Assembly (NCBI RefSeq): GCF_029846175.1
Contig: NZ_JARWAC010000016.1
Coordinates: forward strand, 124,001-188,000
Reading direction: 5' to 3'
Length of the DNA: 64,000 bases
Source of the DNA: Sphaerisporangium sp. TRM90804
Lineage (GTDB): Bacteria > Actinomycetota > Actinomycetes > Streptosporangiales > Streptosporangiaceae
Part shown: piece by piece, positions 1 through 8,618 of the stretch
Layout of the letters: every line of letters starts with the position of its first letter
Position numbering within the stretch: the stretch's first letter is position 1
Made by a program: the position numbers and the translations under genes
The notes under the pieces: generated by a model
What the model was told of the DNA's origin: nothing
Database searches by the model: none
What the model saw: only the letters and a program-made list of their open reading frames with translations

Positions 1-410
1 GCCTCCTTGGCGGCCTCAAGCTGGGCCAGGCTCTTGCCGACCACCTTCGCCACGACGCCCGTGCCGGTGATGGCCGAGGCGGAGGCGGCGTCGCTCGTGG
101 CGACGGTCAGCGTGCTGGACGTCGGGCCGCTGAGCCAGGAACCGGCGTAGCCGGTGCCCAGGCTCTTCTTGATCTTGGTCTCCACGCCGCTGAGGCGTGA
201 CTCGTTGAGAAGGCGTGCCTGCGCCTGCTCGGCGGTGATGCCCAGGTCGCGCTGCATCGCGTCGATCATTCCGGGCGGGGGCTGCTGTGCTGCGGAGGTG
301 GTTCCAGGGCCGGTCGCCGTGTCGCGGTCTGCGAAGGCGGGGGCGGCCACGAACGTGAGGACACTGACTGCCAAGGCGCAACCGGTGGTAACCGTGCGTC
401 TACCGAGCAT
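1..410 (-). CDS. Secreted S1-family serine protease, N-terminal part (truncated by window edge)
   Basis: The reading frame starts at the ATG at 410 on the minus strand, seven bases after an AGGAGAG ribosome binding site, and runs off the window start, so only about 136 residues are visible. It opens with a signal peptide (MLGRRTVTTGCALAVSVLTF, then an alanine-rich stretch ending APAFA), followed by a segment (GMIDAMQRDLGITAEQAQAR) typical of the alpha-lytic/streptogrisin protease prodomain. In that family the prodomain helps the exported catalytic domain fold and is then cleaved. The catalytic His-Asp-Ser domain lies outside the window, so activity is inferred from the prodomain only. Confidence 0.8.
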   Translation of the reverse strand, partial: MLGRRTVTTGCALAVSVLTFVAAPAFADRDTATGPGTTSAAQQPPPGMIDAMQRDLGITAEQAQARLLNESRLSGVETKIKKSLGTGYAGSWLSGPTSSTLTVATSDAASASAITGTGVVAKVVGKSLAQLEAAKE

Positions 411-494
411 TTGCTCTCCTCGGTGTGGGGGGTGCCGCAACCGTAACCGGGCTCACGTATATCGCCGACCTATCGTTTCGTCCCTACCGTCGCG

Positions 495-1454
495 CTATGG
501 GACCGTGCCGTATTGCGGATTCGTGACCAGCCAGTCCGAATAGCGGGCGCTGCGCTGCACGGCGTCGGCGTGCGCCTCCTTGGCGTGCTCGGCGATGTCG
601 CGCGCCGCGCGCCCGGCCAGCGAGTCGGAGTGCCAGCCGAGCATGTGCCGCCAGCGCAGCGGCGCGCCGGTGAGCGGCATCAGCACCAGTTCGGCGGTCA
701 GGTCGAAGGTGGCCTGGCACAGCGCGACCGCCTTGCCCACCTTGGCGAGGTGGAGGCAGGTGGCGACGTCCGACTCGTACACGGTCCTCGGGACGAACCC
801 GGCTCGCGCGCACGCTCCGGCGAAGCAGTCGGTGAAGCAGCCGTCCCCGGGGGCCAGGGCCCACCCTTCCTGGGCCAGGGCGGACAGCTCCAGCTCCTTC
901 TCGCCGGCGAGATGGTGCCCCTCGGGCAGCAGGGCGAAGACGGGGTCGGTGCCCACGACGGTCCAGGTCATCGCCTCCGCCGACGGTGGGGGGCTCTCCC
1001 CGCAGGTGCCGATCAGGGCGAAGTCGAGCCGTCCCGCGCTCACCATCGTGGTGAGCTCCCGCGACGACCAGGACGTGCGGGTGCTGACGGGCGTGTTGGG
1101 ATGGGCGGCGGTGAGGCGGTCGACGAGCCCCCCGAGGATCGGCCCGTGCGTGGCGCCGATCCGGAAGCCCGGGATCCCCTCGTAGGTGTTGGCGAACCGC
1201 ACGGCCTCCTCCTGCAGCTCGCGTACCGCCGGTAGCAGGACGCGGGCCCTTGTGAGGACGAGCTCGCCCAGGGGTGTCGGGCGGGCGCCGTTGCGGTCGC
1301 GTTCGAACAGGGCGCCCCCGAGCGTGCGTTCGATGCGCTTGAGCTGCGCGGTGAGCGACGGCTGAGCCAGTCCTAACTGGGTGGCCGCCTTGGTGACGCT
1401 CCCGGCCTCGGCAACCGCGCGCACGATTTTGAGGTGTCGGAGCTCCAGATCCAT
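495..1454 (-). CDS. LysR-family transcriptional regulator
   Basis: This 319-residue protein has the LysR layout: an N-terminal winged helix-turn-helix (residues 1-62, with LRHLKIVRAVAEAGSVTKAA) and a periplasmic-binding-protein-like effector domain to the C-terminus. The ATG at 1454 places the usual LRHL motif next to the N-terminus. A dyad with T-N11-A spacing at 1499-1513 lies about 45 bases upstream and could be its own operator. It lies on the same strand as the membrane glycosyltransferase gene upstream but is separated by 200 bases of lower GC, so it probably has its own promoter. Divergence from any target gene is not seen, so its regulon and effector are unknown. Confidence 0.88.
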   Translation of the reverse strand: MDLELRHLKIVRAVAEAGSVTKAATQLGLAQPSLTAQLKRIERTLGGALFERDRNGARPTPLGELVLTRARVLLPAVRELQEEAVRFANTYEGIPGFRIGATHGPILGGLVDRLTAAHPNTPVSTRTSWSSRELTTMVSAGRLDFALIGTCGESPPPSAEAMTWTVVGTDPVFALLPEGHHLAGEKELELSALAQEGWALAPGDGCFTDCFAGACARAGFVPRTVYESDVATCLHLAKVGKAVALCQATFDLTAELVLMPLTGAPLRWRHMLGWHSDSLAGRAARDIAEHAKEAHADAVQRSARYSDWLVTNPQYGTVP

Positions 1455-1498
1455 ACCGGGAAGGTACGACTGTCGTGTTATGCCTGCAATGCGTTGAT

Positions 1499-1513
1499 GT
1501 CACGAAATTTGAC
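1499..1513. promoter_or_regulatory. Candidate LysR box
   Basis: GTCACGAAATTTGAC is a dyad (GTCA-N7-TGAC) that also satisfies the T-N11-A rule for LysR-type regulators. It sits in the AT-richer gap just upstream of the LysR gene that starts at 1454, which suggests autoregulation. Occupancy is inference. Confidence 0.45.
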
Positions 1514-1655
1514 TGTTATTCGTCGGGTGTTTGGGTTTCCGGCGCTGAGCTGCGCGGACACGAGGAAATCCTCGATTAATTGCGGCAACGGTATGCGGAA
1601 GGTTCTGTCAGGGTGTAAAGCGGATCTTCCGGGGTGTAGCCGGAAGCGCGCGGCG

Positions 1656-3512
1656 CTAGCCCGCCACCCCGAAGCCGAGGGCGACCGCGCACACCTGGAA
1701 CGAGGCGCCGGTCTGGTCGCCGGTCACCTCCAGCGTCTCGCCGTGGCCGGTGATGGCGAACGTGCTCGCGTGCAGCCCCGGCTTCAGCACCACCTCGACG
1801 GAGCCCGTGCCCAGCCGGACGGTGACCACCTTCGGCTGCCCGCTGATGTAGTCGAGCTTGACGACGTACGACTCGTCCTTGCCGGTCGAGTCGCGCACGG
1901 GGATGGTCGCGCCGTCGTGGCGGGTGGGCCAGCACCCCCCGCCGGGCATGCGGTAGGTCTCGCCCCAGATGCGCAGCGGCCGCAGCGCCCCCCGGTCGTC
2001 CAGGATGAGCGGGTCGGCCGAGGGCGGCTGCGTGCGCATGGTCTCCCGGTGCACCGGCTTGGCCAGCGGGGCCAGTACCCGCGAGGCCAGCGCGTTGTCC
2101 TGGAACAGCGGCTGCATCAGGAAGGTGGGAAGCCGGCGGTCGAAGACGTCGGCGTCCGGCGAGGCGGCGGCCAGCGAGGCGCGCGCGCCGGCCAAGAACG
2201 CCCGGGCACGCTCGCCGTCCACCGTGCCGGTGAGCTGGACGGACGACCAGACCGACGCCGCGGTGAAGCCGGCCAGGCCGAGCACGGCGAGCACCCGCCC
2301 GGCGCGCGCCCCGCGCGCCGGGGCCGTCGTCTCCGGTGCGCCGAGCGGCCGGAGGAAGGCCAGGCCCAGGCAGAGCGCCAGCAGCGGGGCGGCGTCGGCG
2401 ACGTAACGCGTCTCGGCGCCCGCGATGTCGGCGTAGCCGTTGGCGAGCCGGCCCAGCGCGACGGGCAGGACGTCGGCGAGCACCAGGTAGCCGAAGAGCA
2501 ACGCCCAGCTCCAGGCGGCCACGGCGCGGCGGGTGAACAGGCCGGCGGCGATCAGCACGGCGAACAGCGCCCCGGCGGCGACGACCACGGGCACGGACGG
2601 CGCGGCGAGGGCGGCGTCGCCCGCGCCGATGGGCTGCCAGCGGCCGGGGCCGCCCAGGGCGGTGGTGGTGAACGTCTCGGTGACCAGCACCCGGCCGAAG
2701 CGCAGGATGTCGCCGGGCGACGGGAGCTGCGGGCCGCGCCCGGAGGCGGCGAGCCGCGACAGGAACAGCGCCGCGAACCCCGCGACCAGCGTGCCGTGCA
2801 CGAGCCAGGCCCTCCGGTGCTGCCAGACCCGCGCCCACGGCCCCCGTTCGCGGGAGCCTGCCACGCCGGCGGCGGTCAGGGCGAGCAGCACGACCGGGAC
2901 CAGCGCGCCCTTGACGAAGAACGCCATGCCCACCAGCACCCACCCCGCCGAGGCCCACAGGTGCGCCGGCCGCCCGTCGCGCGTGTACAGGACGTGCGAG
3001 GCGATGGCCATCGGCATCGCGATCTGCAGCGGCACGGTGTTCAGCGCGGCGGCGAACCAGCTCAGCGCCGACAGCGACAGGGGCGTGAGCAGGAAGACCA
3101 GCAGCGGGCCCAGGATGGCGGGGCGTGTCCCGAACACCACGCGCAGCATCCGCAGCATGGCCAGCCCGGCGGCGGCGTGCCCGGCGAGCGTCGCGGCCAC
3201 GACCACGTCCCAGTTGTACGGCGCCAGCCTGGTGAACGCCCACACCAGGGCGAAACCGCCCGGCATGAACTGCCCCCAGTGGACCCGCCCCAGGTACTCC
3301 CAGTCGAGGGAGCCGGCGAAGGCGCGCCCGATGTACTCGAAGTCGTCCTCGCGGAAGAAGGCGTCCCGCAGCACGAAGTACTTCGCCGCCACCGACAGCG
3401 CGACCAGCACGGCGCCCGCCGCGAGCACCCCGCGCCCGCCCACCAGCCACCGCGGCACCCGGACCGTCACCGTCACCGGCCCCGCCGTGTCCGTAGCTGG
3501 CTGGAAGGACAA
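1656..3512 (-). CDS. GT-C-type multispanning membrane protein, putative polyprenyl-sugar-dependent glycosyltransferase
   Basis: The 618-residue protein has many hydrophobic segments over roughly residues 25-430 and then a soluble C-terminal domain of about 180 residues. An acidic motif in the first external loop (FFREDDFEYIGRAF) resembles the catalytic loop of GT-C glycosyltransferases. The best start in frame is a TTG at 3512 with no convincing ribosome binding site; a GTG about 12 codons later is an alternative. The gene is divergent from a second GT-C-like gene at 4176, and the locus resembles the mycobacterial Rv0224c-Rv0228/aftD neighbourhood, where Rv0226c is also a large membrane protein. 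The sugar transferred is unknown. Confidence 0.7.
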   Translation of the reverse strand: MSFQPATDTAGPVTVTVRVPRWLVGGRGVLAAGAVLVALSVAAKYFVLRDAFFREDDFEYIGRAFAGSLDWEYLGRVHWGQFMPGGFALVWAFTRLAPYNWDVVVAATLAGHAAAGLAMLRMLRVVFGTRPAILGPLLVFLLTPLSLSALSWFAAALNTVPLQIAMPMAIASHVLYTRDGRPAHLWASAGWVLVGMAFFVKGALVPVVLLALTAAGVAGSRERGPWARVWQHRRAWLVHGTLVAGFAALFLSRLAASGRGPQLPSPGDILRFGRVLVTETFTTTALGGPGRWQPIGAGDAALAAPSVPVVVAAGALFAVLIAAGLFTRRAVAAWSWALLFGYLVLADVLPVALGRLANGYADIAGAETRYVADAAPLLALCLGLAFLRPLGAPETTAPARGARAGRVLAVLGLAGFTAASVWSSVQLTGTVDGERARAFLAGARASLAAASPDADVFDRRLPTFLMQPLFQDNALASRVLAPLAKPVHRETMRTQPPSADPLILDDRGALRPLRIWGETYRMPGGGCWPTRHDGATIPVRDSTGKDESYVVKLDYISGQPKVVTVRLGTGSVEVVLKPGLHASTFAITGHGETLEVTGDQTGASFQVCAVALGFGVAG

Positions 3513-4175
3513 CGCATCGGCAATCTGTCGAAGGAACGAACCGCGGCGCGGCCCCGGGGCAGGCCGGACTGCCGAATGCTACTGGCGCCCCGCCGCTGGC
3601 GAAACCCCGCCGCCGGGCGTGACCCCCGAGCGGCTCGCCCGCCCCCGGGCGCGGTGCGGTCATGGGGAGGGGAGGGCGTGGCCGGGCCACACCACGCCGG
3701 CCGGGAGCGGGGACACGGTGCGTGCGGTGGTGGCGTGTGGTCAGGGGCGCACGCCCGCCCCGCCCCGGCGCGGGGTGGTCGTCACGGAGGGGAGGGGCGG
3801 ACGTGGCCGGGTCACCCCCCCGCCGGCCGGGAGCGGCGGCGCGGTGCGTGCGGTGGTGGCGTGTGGTCAGGGGCGCGCGCCCGCCTCGCCCCGGCGCGGG
3901 GCGGTCGTCACGGAGGGGAGGGGCGGACGTGGCCGGGCCACACCCCCGCCAGCCGGAGTGGGGACGCGGTGCGTCCGGTGGTGGCGTGTGCCCGAGGGGG
4001 CGCCCCCTGCCCGGCCGGAGTTTGGACGCGGTGCGTCCGGTGGTGGCGTGTGGCCGAGGGTGCGCCCCCGCCCGGCCGGAGTGGGGACGCCGTGCGTTCG
4101 GTGGTGGCGGGGGCGCACGCCCGTTCGGGGAGCGGTCGTCGCGGGTGGTCGGGTGGGTCGGGCAGGCTTGTCGCC
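3513..4175. repeat. Divergent intergenic region with nested direct repeats
   Basis: This 660-base gap between two divergent membrane-protein genes is largely repetitive. Two copies of a 126-base unit begin at about 3664 and 3789, followed by a third partial copy and then shorter units of about 61-62 bases. A core starting GGTGCG and ending GGTGGTGGCG recurs five times, at about 3717, 3843, 3968, 4030 and 4091. Open frames cross the region in several phases with no start site or coding signal, so I treat it as non-coding. It must contain the promoters for both flanking genes, but none is obvious. Confidence 0.8.
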
Positions 4176-6161
4176 ATGGTGAGGCGGGTGTGGCCGGTCG
4201 GGCTGGGGGTGCTGCTCGGCGTGCTCGCGCTGGGGCCGGCCCTGGCGCCGGGGTTCGTGCTCGCCTACGACATGGTCTTCGTTCCCGAGCCGGCGCTCAG
4301 CGCGACGTCGTTCGGGCTCACCGGCACGCTTCCGCGCGCGGTTCCCAGCGACGCGCTGGTCACGGCGCTGACCGCCGTGCTGCCGGGCGATCTGGTCCAG
4401 AAGCTGGTGCTGCTGGGGATCTTCGCGCTCGCCTGCTCGGGGGCCGCCGCCCTGCTGGAGCGCGAGGCGGCCCCCGTGCGGCTGGCGGCGGCGGTCTTCT
4501 ACACCTGGAACCCGTTCGTCGCCGAGCGCCTGCTGATCGGGCAGTGGGCGCTGCTGCTGGGGTACGCGGGCCTTCCGTGGGCGGTCCGCGCGGCGCTGGC
4601 CGCGCGGGAGCGGCGGCTCCGCCGGGCCTGGGTGGCGGCCTTCCTGCCGGCGGCGGCCGGCGGGTTCATGGCGATGATCCTCACCGCGCTCACCGTGCTG
4701 TCCGTCGCCGCCCTGTCCGCCCAGCCTGGCCGGGTGAGGGCGCTGCGCCGTACGGCGGTGGCGTGCGTGGTGCTGAGCCTTCCGTGGCTGGTGCCGAGCC
4801 TGCTGCGCGGGCCGGGTGTGCCCGGTGACGGGGCCGGGGTGGCGGCGTTCGCCGCCCGCGCCGACTCGCCGCTGGGGCCGTACTCCAGCCTGATGTCCCT
4901 GTCGGGCATCTGGAACGCCGAGGTCGTCCCCGGCGGCTACGACGCGCCGCTGCCGGCGGTGCTGCACCTGCTGGTGGCGGTGGCCGCCGTCGCCGCGTTC
5001 GCGCTCACGCGCGGCCTGCCGGGACGCCGCGGGCTGGCGGTGGCCGCGTGCGCGGGCTTCGCGGTCGCCGCGCTGGGGATCACCGAGCCGGGCCGGGCCG
5101 CGCTGCGCGGGCTGATCGGCCTGTGGCCCGGGTTCGCGGTGCTGCGGGACGCCCAGCAGTACGTCGCCCCGCTCGTCCTGCTCCAGGCCCTCGGCGTCGC
5201 CGCGCTCGCCCGCGCGCTCACCGGGGCGCCGTCACCCGGGGAGGTCGCCGGGGCGCCGTCACCCGGGGAGGTCGCCGGGGCGCCGTCACCTGGGGAGGTC
5301 GCTGGGCCGCGGTCACCTGGGGAGGTCACGGGGGCGCCGTCACCCGGGGAGATCACGGGAGCGCCGTCATCTGGGGAGGTCGCCGGGCCGCGGTCACCCG
5401 GCGGGATCACTGGGCCGCGGTCATCCGGGGAGGTCGCCGGGGCGCCGTCACCCCGGGAAATCGCCGGGGCGGCGAGGCGGGGGTTCGCCGCGCGGCCGGC
5501 TTCGCGGGGGCGGGCGGCGGCCGAGCGGGCGGTGATCACGGCGGTGGTCGCGGCGGCGCCGCTGCTGTTGCTGCCCGGGCTGGCGTTCGGCGGGTGGGGG
5601 CGGCTGGGAACGGTGGAGTACCCGCGCGACTTCGAGCGGGTGCGGGCGCTGGTCGCGGCCGACACCGTGCCCGGGGACGTGCTGCTGCTGCCGTGGGAGT
5701 CCTACCGCGCCTACGACTGGAACGGCCGCCGGCCGTCGCTGGACCCGCTGCCGCGCTACCTGCCGCGGCGGGTCGTCTGGAACGACGCGGTGCGGGTGGG
5801 AGGCGTGGTCGTCGGCGCCGAGGATCCCCGCGCGCGGGCGCTGGACGGGCTGCTGCGCTCGGGGGCGGAGCTGGCCGGCCCTCTGCGGGCGGCGGGGTTC
5901 CGGTTCGTCGTGCTCGACGGCGACGCCTCCGAGTGGAACGCGTTCCAGTCACGGCTGGCCGGCGCCCGCCAGGGGTACGCCGGCCCCCATGCCGCGCTCT
6001 ACGTGATCGACAACCCCGCTGAGCAGCACGAAGGGACCGTTCCGGTCCCGGTGGCGTGGCTGACTTGGTTTGTTGCGGTTTCGTATATCTGCTTCCATCT
6101 TATTGCATCACGTTCTAATGTCGGTGCTCACGAACCCAGGGCTGAGCCAAGGAGCCAGTGA
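4176..6161 (+). CDS. GT-C-like membrane protein with a nine-copy 9-residue repeat in one loop
   Basis: Translation most likely starts at the ATG at 4176; the open frame extends far upstream but only through the intergenic repeats and antisense to other genes. The product is 661 residues with about ten membrane segments in the first 350 residues, an acidic first external loop (AYDMVFVPEP) as in GT-C enzymes, and a soluble domain from about residue 450. Residues 350-430 are nine tandem copies of a GAPSPGEVA-like unit. The last 35 codons (5' end at about 6060) are unusually AT-rich and may double as the promoter of the next genes. The stop overlaps the following ATG by one base. Substrate unknown. 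Confidence 0.72.
   Translation: MVRRVWPVGLGVLLGVLALGPALAPGFVLAYDMVFVPEPALSATSFGLTGTLPRAVPSDALVTALTAVLPGDLVQKLVLLGIFALACSGAAALLEREAAPVRLAAAVFYTWNPFVAERLLIGQWALLLGYAGLPWAVRAALAARERRLRRAWVAAFLPAAAGGFMAMILTALTVLSVAALSAQPGRVRALRRTAVACVVLSLPWLVPSLLRGPGVPGDGAGVAAFAARADSPLGPYSSLMSLSGIWNAEVVPGGYDAPLPAVLHLLVAVAAVAAFALTRGLPGRRGLAVAACAGFAVAALGITEPGRAALRGLIGLWPGFAVLRDAQQYVAPLVLLQALGVAALARALTGAPSPGEVAGAPSPGEVAGAPSPGEVAGPRSPGEVTGAPSPGEITGAPSSGEVAGPRSPGGITGPRSSGEVAGAPSPREIAGAARRGFAARPASRGRAAAERAVITAVVAAAPLLLLPGLAFGGWGRLGTVEYPRDFERVRALVAADTVPGDVLLLPWESYRAYDWNGRRPSLDPLPRYLPRRVVWNDAVRVGGVVVGAEDPRARALDGLLRSGAELAGPLRAAGFRFVVLDGDASEWNAFQSRLAGARQGYAGPHAALYVIDNPAEQHEGTVPVPVAWLTWFVAVSYICFHLIASRSNVGAHEPRAEPRSQ
5223..5465 (+). 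repeat. 27-base minisatellite inside the coding sequence (9 copies)
   Basis: Nine in-frame units encode GAPSPGEVA and variants (GPRSPGEVT, GAPSPGEIT, GAPSSGEVA, GPRSPGGIT, GPRSSGEVA, GAPSPREIA). The first three units are nearly identical at the base level and later ones drift, as expected for slippage expansion. The unit length is a multiple of three, so copy number can vary without breaking the frame. Confidence 0.9.
6104..6117 (-). promoter_or_regulatory. Degenerate KstR-like site
   Basis: Read on the minus strand the sequence is TAGAACGTGATGCA, which matches the KstR consensus TNNAACNNGTTNNA except at one base of the GTT half. It lies in an AT-rich patch 44 bases before the DUF2613 gene. 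One mismatch in a short motif makes this a weak candidate; it is listed because a better match occurs in the same locus at 15767. Confidence 0.25.
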
Positions 6162-6289
6162 TGCGCCTGCTCATCGCGATAGTCGCCGGTGTCGTGCTGG
6201 CGGTGGGGGCGAGCGTTGGTGTGGTGAACCTTGCCGCCCCGTCCCCGGTCCCGGTCAACAAGCCGTTGTACAACTACGGCACCCGCTGA
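6161..6289 (+). CDS. DUF2613-family small membrane protein
   Basis: The frame encodes only 42 residues: a single N-terminal membrane segment (MRLLIAIVAGVVLAVGASVG) and a short exported tail ending NKPLYNYGTR. A single helix followed by a tail ending in Tyr-Gly-x-Arg is the hallmark of DUF2613, known in mycobacteria as Rv0236A next to aftD. Its ATG overlaps the stop of the previous gene by one base, and GT2, GT4 and aftD genes follow in tight succession, so it belongs to that operon. Function in the family is not established; proximity to aftD suggests a role with the arabinofuranosyltransferase. Confidence 0.8.
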   Translation: MRLLIAIVAGVVLAVGASVGVVNLAAPSPVPVNKPLYNYGTR

Positions 6290-6301
6290 CGCGGCCGCGC
6301 C

Positions 6302-7147
6302 ATGGTCTCCCCCCAGGCTGCTGGCGCGCCGGGCGCTCCGGCCCTGCTGGAGGTCGTACTTCCCGCCTACAACGAGGAGGAACGGCTTCCAGCGGGGCTG
6401 GCCGCGCTGTGCGCCAAGCTCGCCTCGCTGCACATCCCCGCCTCCGTGCTCGTCGTCGACAACGGCAGCACGGACGCCACCTCGCGCATCGCCGAGGAGT
6501 GGCCGAGCTCGCCGGTCCCGGTGAGGGTGATCCGCTGCGAGCGCCGGGGGAAGGGCGCCGCCGTACGCGCAGGGCTGCTGGCCACCACCGCGCCCTTCGT
6601 CGGCTTCTGCGACGTCGACATGGCGACCGACCTGTCCGCGCTCGACCCGGCCATGGCGCTGCTCGGCATGGGCTACGCCGCCGTCATCGGCTCGCGCGCC
6701 GACCCGCGCTCGGTCGTCGAGGCCCGGCACAGCCTGCTGCGCCGCCTGGGCGCGGCCACCTTCCGGGGTCTCGCACGCATGATCGTCGGCGAGATCGGCG
6801 ACACCCAGTGCGGCTTCAAGCTGTTCCGCGGCGCCGAGGCCCGCCAGGTCGCCCGCCAGCTCCGCTGCGACGGCTTCGCCTTCGACGTCGAGCTGATCGC
6901 GCGGTTCCGTGCCCGCGGCCTCGCGCTGCGCGAGATCCCGGTGACCTGGCGCGACGTGTCCGGCTCAACGTTCTCCTGCTACCGGCACAGCCTCGGCGTC
7001 TTCGCCCAGATGGGCCGGATCTGGCTGGACGTCGGATTCTCCGGCAGGGGCGGGAGGAACGCCCACCTCTGGTCGGTTCCCACCCTGCCCGTGCCGGCCG
7101 TCCCCGCCCGTCCGTACCAGGACTCGGCTTCGTCGTTCGTCGCGTAA
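6302..7147 (+). CDS. Family 2 glycosyltransferase (dolichyl-phosphate sugar transferase-like)
   Basis: The 281-residue protein has the GT-A signature of GT2: EVVLPAYNEEERLPAGL near residue 20, VVDNGSTDAT, and a metal-binding DVDM motif in the middle. The later motif DTQCGFKLFRG and the ITWRD-like end are typical of dolichyl/polyprenyl-phosphate glucosyl- or mannosyltransferases. It has no membrane segments, so it would act at the cytoplasmic face, making a polyprenyl-linked sugar for the GT-C enzymes around it. It starts 12 bases after the DUF2613 gene and precedes a GT4 gene in the same operon. The sugar donor is not predictable from sequence. Confidence 0.85.
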   Translation: MVSPQAAGAPGAPALLEVVLPAYNEEERLPAGLAALCAKLASLHIPASVLVVDNGSTDATSRIAEEWPSSPVPVRVIRCERRGKGAAVRAGLLATTAPFVGFCDVDMATDLSALDPAMALLGMGYAAVIGSRADPRSVVEARHSLLRRLGAATFRGLARMIVGEIGDTQCGFKLFRGAEARQVARQLRCDGFAFDVELIARFRARGLALREIPVTWRDVSGSTFSCYRHSLGVFAQMGRIWLDVGFSGRGGRNAHLWSVPTLPVPAVPARPYQDSASSFVA

Positions 7148-7166
7148 GACGTACTGTCTGTTGCCT

Positions 7167-8618
7167 ATGCCGGTTCGAGACGTGATGGTGCCGACGCCCG
7201 GATGGCCGCGAGGCCTTCGGGGGAGGCGCGTCGCCCTGGTGAACTGGCGCGATCCCTGGCACCACGCCGCCGGGGGCGCCGAGACCTACGCCTGGGAGAT
7301 CGGCAGGCGGCTCGCCGCCGCCGGGGCGCGGGTCACCTTCGTGACGGCCAGGGACACCGGCCAGGCCCGCCGCGAGCGGGCCGACGGCGTCGACATCGTG
7401 CGCATGGGCGGCGTCTTCACCGTGTACCCGCTGGTCCTGGCCTGGCTGGCGCTCCGGCGCCGCCGGTTCGACGCGGTGGTCGACTGCCAGAACGGCATCC
7501 CGTTCTTCACCCCGTGGGCCGTGCGGCGCGGCGTCCCGATCGTCTGCGTGATGCACCACGTCCACGACGACCAGTTCGGCGTGCACTTCCCCTCCTGGAT
7601 GGCCCGGGCCGGGCGGTTCCTCGAAGGGCCGGTCGCCCGCGCCGCCTACCGCCGCCACGCCTGCGTGGCCGTCTCGCCGTCCACCGTGGCGGCCATGCGC
7701 GACCGGCTCGCGTGGACGGGCCCGATCCACGTGGTGCCCAACGGAGGCGACCCGCCGCGGGAGGCGCCGTCGCCGCCGTCGCCCGAGCCGTCGGTGGTCT
7801 GCGTCGGCCGGCTGGTCGCCCACAAGCGGGTGGAGCGGGTCGTGGAGCTGGCCGCGGCGCTGCGCGACCGGTGGCCCGGTCTGAAGGTGCACGTCATCGG
7901 CAGGGGCCCCGAGCTCGACCGCCTGGAGCGGCGGGCCGCCGCCGCCGGGCTGGACGGCGTGGTGCGCTTCCACGGATACGTCGACGCGCACGAGAAGGAG
8001 CGGCTGGTCTCCTCGGCGTGGGTCCACCTGTCGGCCTCGCGCGGCGAGGGCTGGGGGCTGAGCGTGCTGGAGGCGGCGGCGCTGGGCGTCCCCACGGTCG
8101 CCTACGACGTCGACGGCCTGCGGGACGCCGTCCGCGACGGCCGCACCGGCTGGCTGGCGAAGCCGGGCCAGGCCCTGGAGGACGTCGTCGACGCCGCTCT
8201 GAAGGAGACCTCCGACCCGGCGCGCCGCGCCGAGCTGGCCGCCGAGTGCCGGGCCTGGGCCGCGAGGTTCGACTGGGACGCCAGCGCCACGCGCATGGCC
8301 CGCCTGCTGATGGTCTCCCGCCCCACACCGGGCGAGGCGTACGTCGTCCGCTACCGCCCCCCGTCGGCAGGCGCCCCGTCGGACGGGTCCCCGTCGGCCA
8401 CCGCCCCCTCTGCCGGTTCCCCGCCGGTGCCGGACGCGGGTCGGGCCGCCGCCGGGGTTCCGGACGCGCCCGGCGTACGCCCGGCCGGGGACGGGGCCGT
8501 CAGGGCGGTGGTCGTGGAGTGCGCGACGCCCGAGCTGATCCGCGCGGCCGGGCTGGGGGAGATCCTGGAGATCCGCCCCGCCCGCCCGGAGGAAGTCCTG
8601 CTGGGCTCGCCGTGCTGA
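7167..8618 (+). CDS. Family 4 glycosyltransferase
   Basis: This 483-residue GT-B protein starts VRDVMVPTPGW after the ATG at 7167. Its N-terminal motif VALVNWRDPW and the GGAETYAWEIGRRLAAAG segment match the Rv0225 type of mycobacterial GT4 enzyme. The C-terminal domain carries VVCVGRLVAHKRVERVVELA and the donor-site motif SRGEGWGLSVLEAAALGVPTV with the EX7E pattern. A proline- and serine-rich segment (around residues 395-430) precedes a short tail not usual for the family. The stop overlaps the GTG start of the aftD-like gene, so the two are probably translationally coupled. Confidence 0.87.
   Translation: MPVRDVMVPTPGWPRGLRGRRVALVNWRDPWHHAAGGAETYAWEIGRRLAAAGARVTFVTARDTGQARRERADGVDIVRMGGVFTVYPLVLAWLALRRRRFDAVVDCQNGIPFFTPWAVRRGVPIVCVMHHVHDDQFGVHFPSWMARAGRFLEGPVARAAYRRHACVAVSPSTVAAMRDRLAWTGPIHVVPNGGDPPREAPSPPSPEPSVVCVGRLVAHKRVERVVELAAALRDRWPGLKVHVIGRGPELDRLERRAAAAGLDGVVRFHGYVDAHEKERLVSSAWVHLSASRGEGWGLSVLEAAALGVPTVAYDVDGLRDAVRDGRTGWLAKPGQALEDVVDAALKETSDPARRAELAAECRAWAARFDWDASATRMARLLMVSRPTPGEAYVVRYRPPSAGAPSDGSPSATAPSAGSPPVPDAGRAAAGVPDAPGVRPAGDGAVRAVVVECATPELIRAAGLGEILEIRPARPEEVLLGSPC

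Noticed and set aside
3664-4137. Repeat array considered as a CRISPR
   Set aside because: Units are long and of uneven spacing, spacers are not unique, and no cas genes are present.
1434-4175. Upstream part of a very long plus-strand open frame that ends at 6161
   Set aside because: It runs antisense to the GT-C gene and through the intergenic repeats, with Arg/Gly/Pro-rich low-complexity content and no start signal; real coding begins at 4176.
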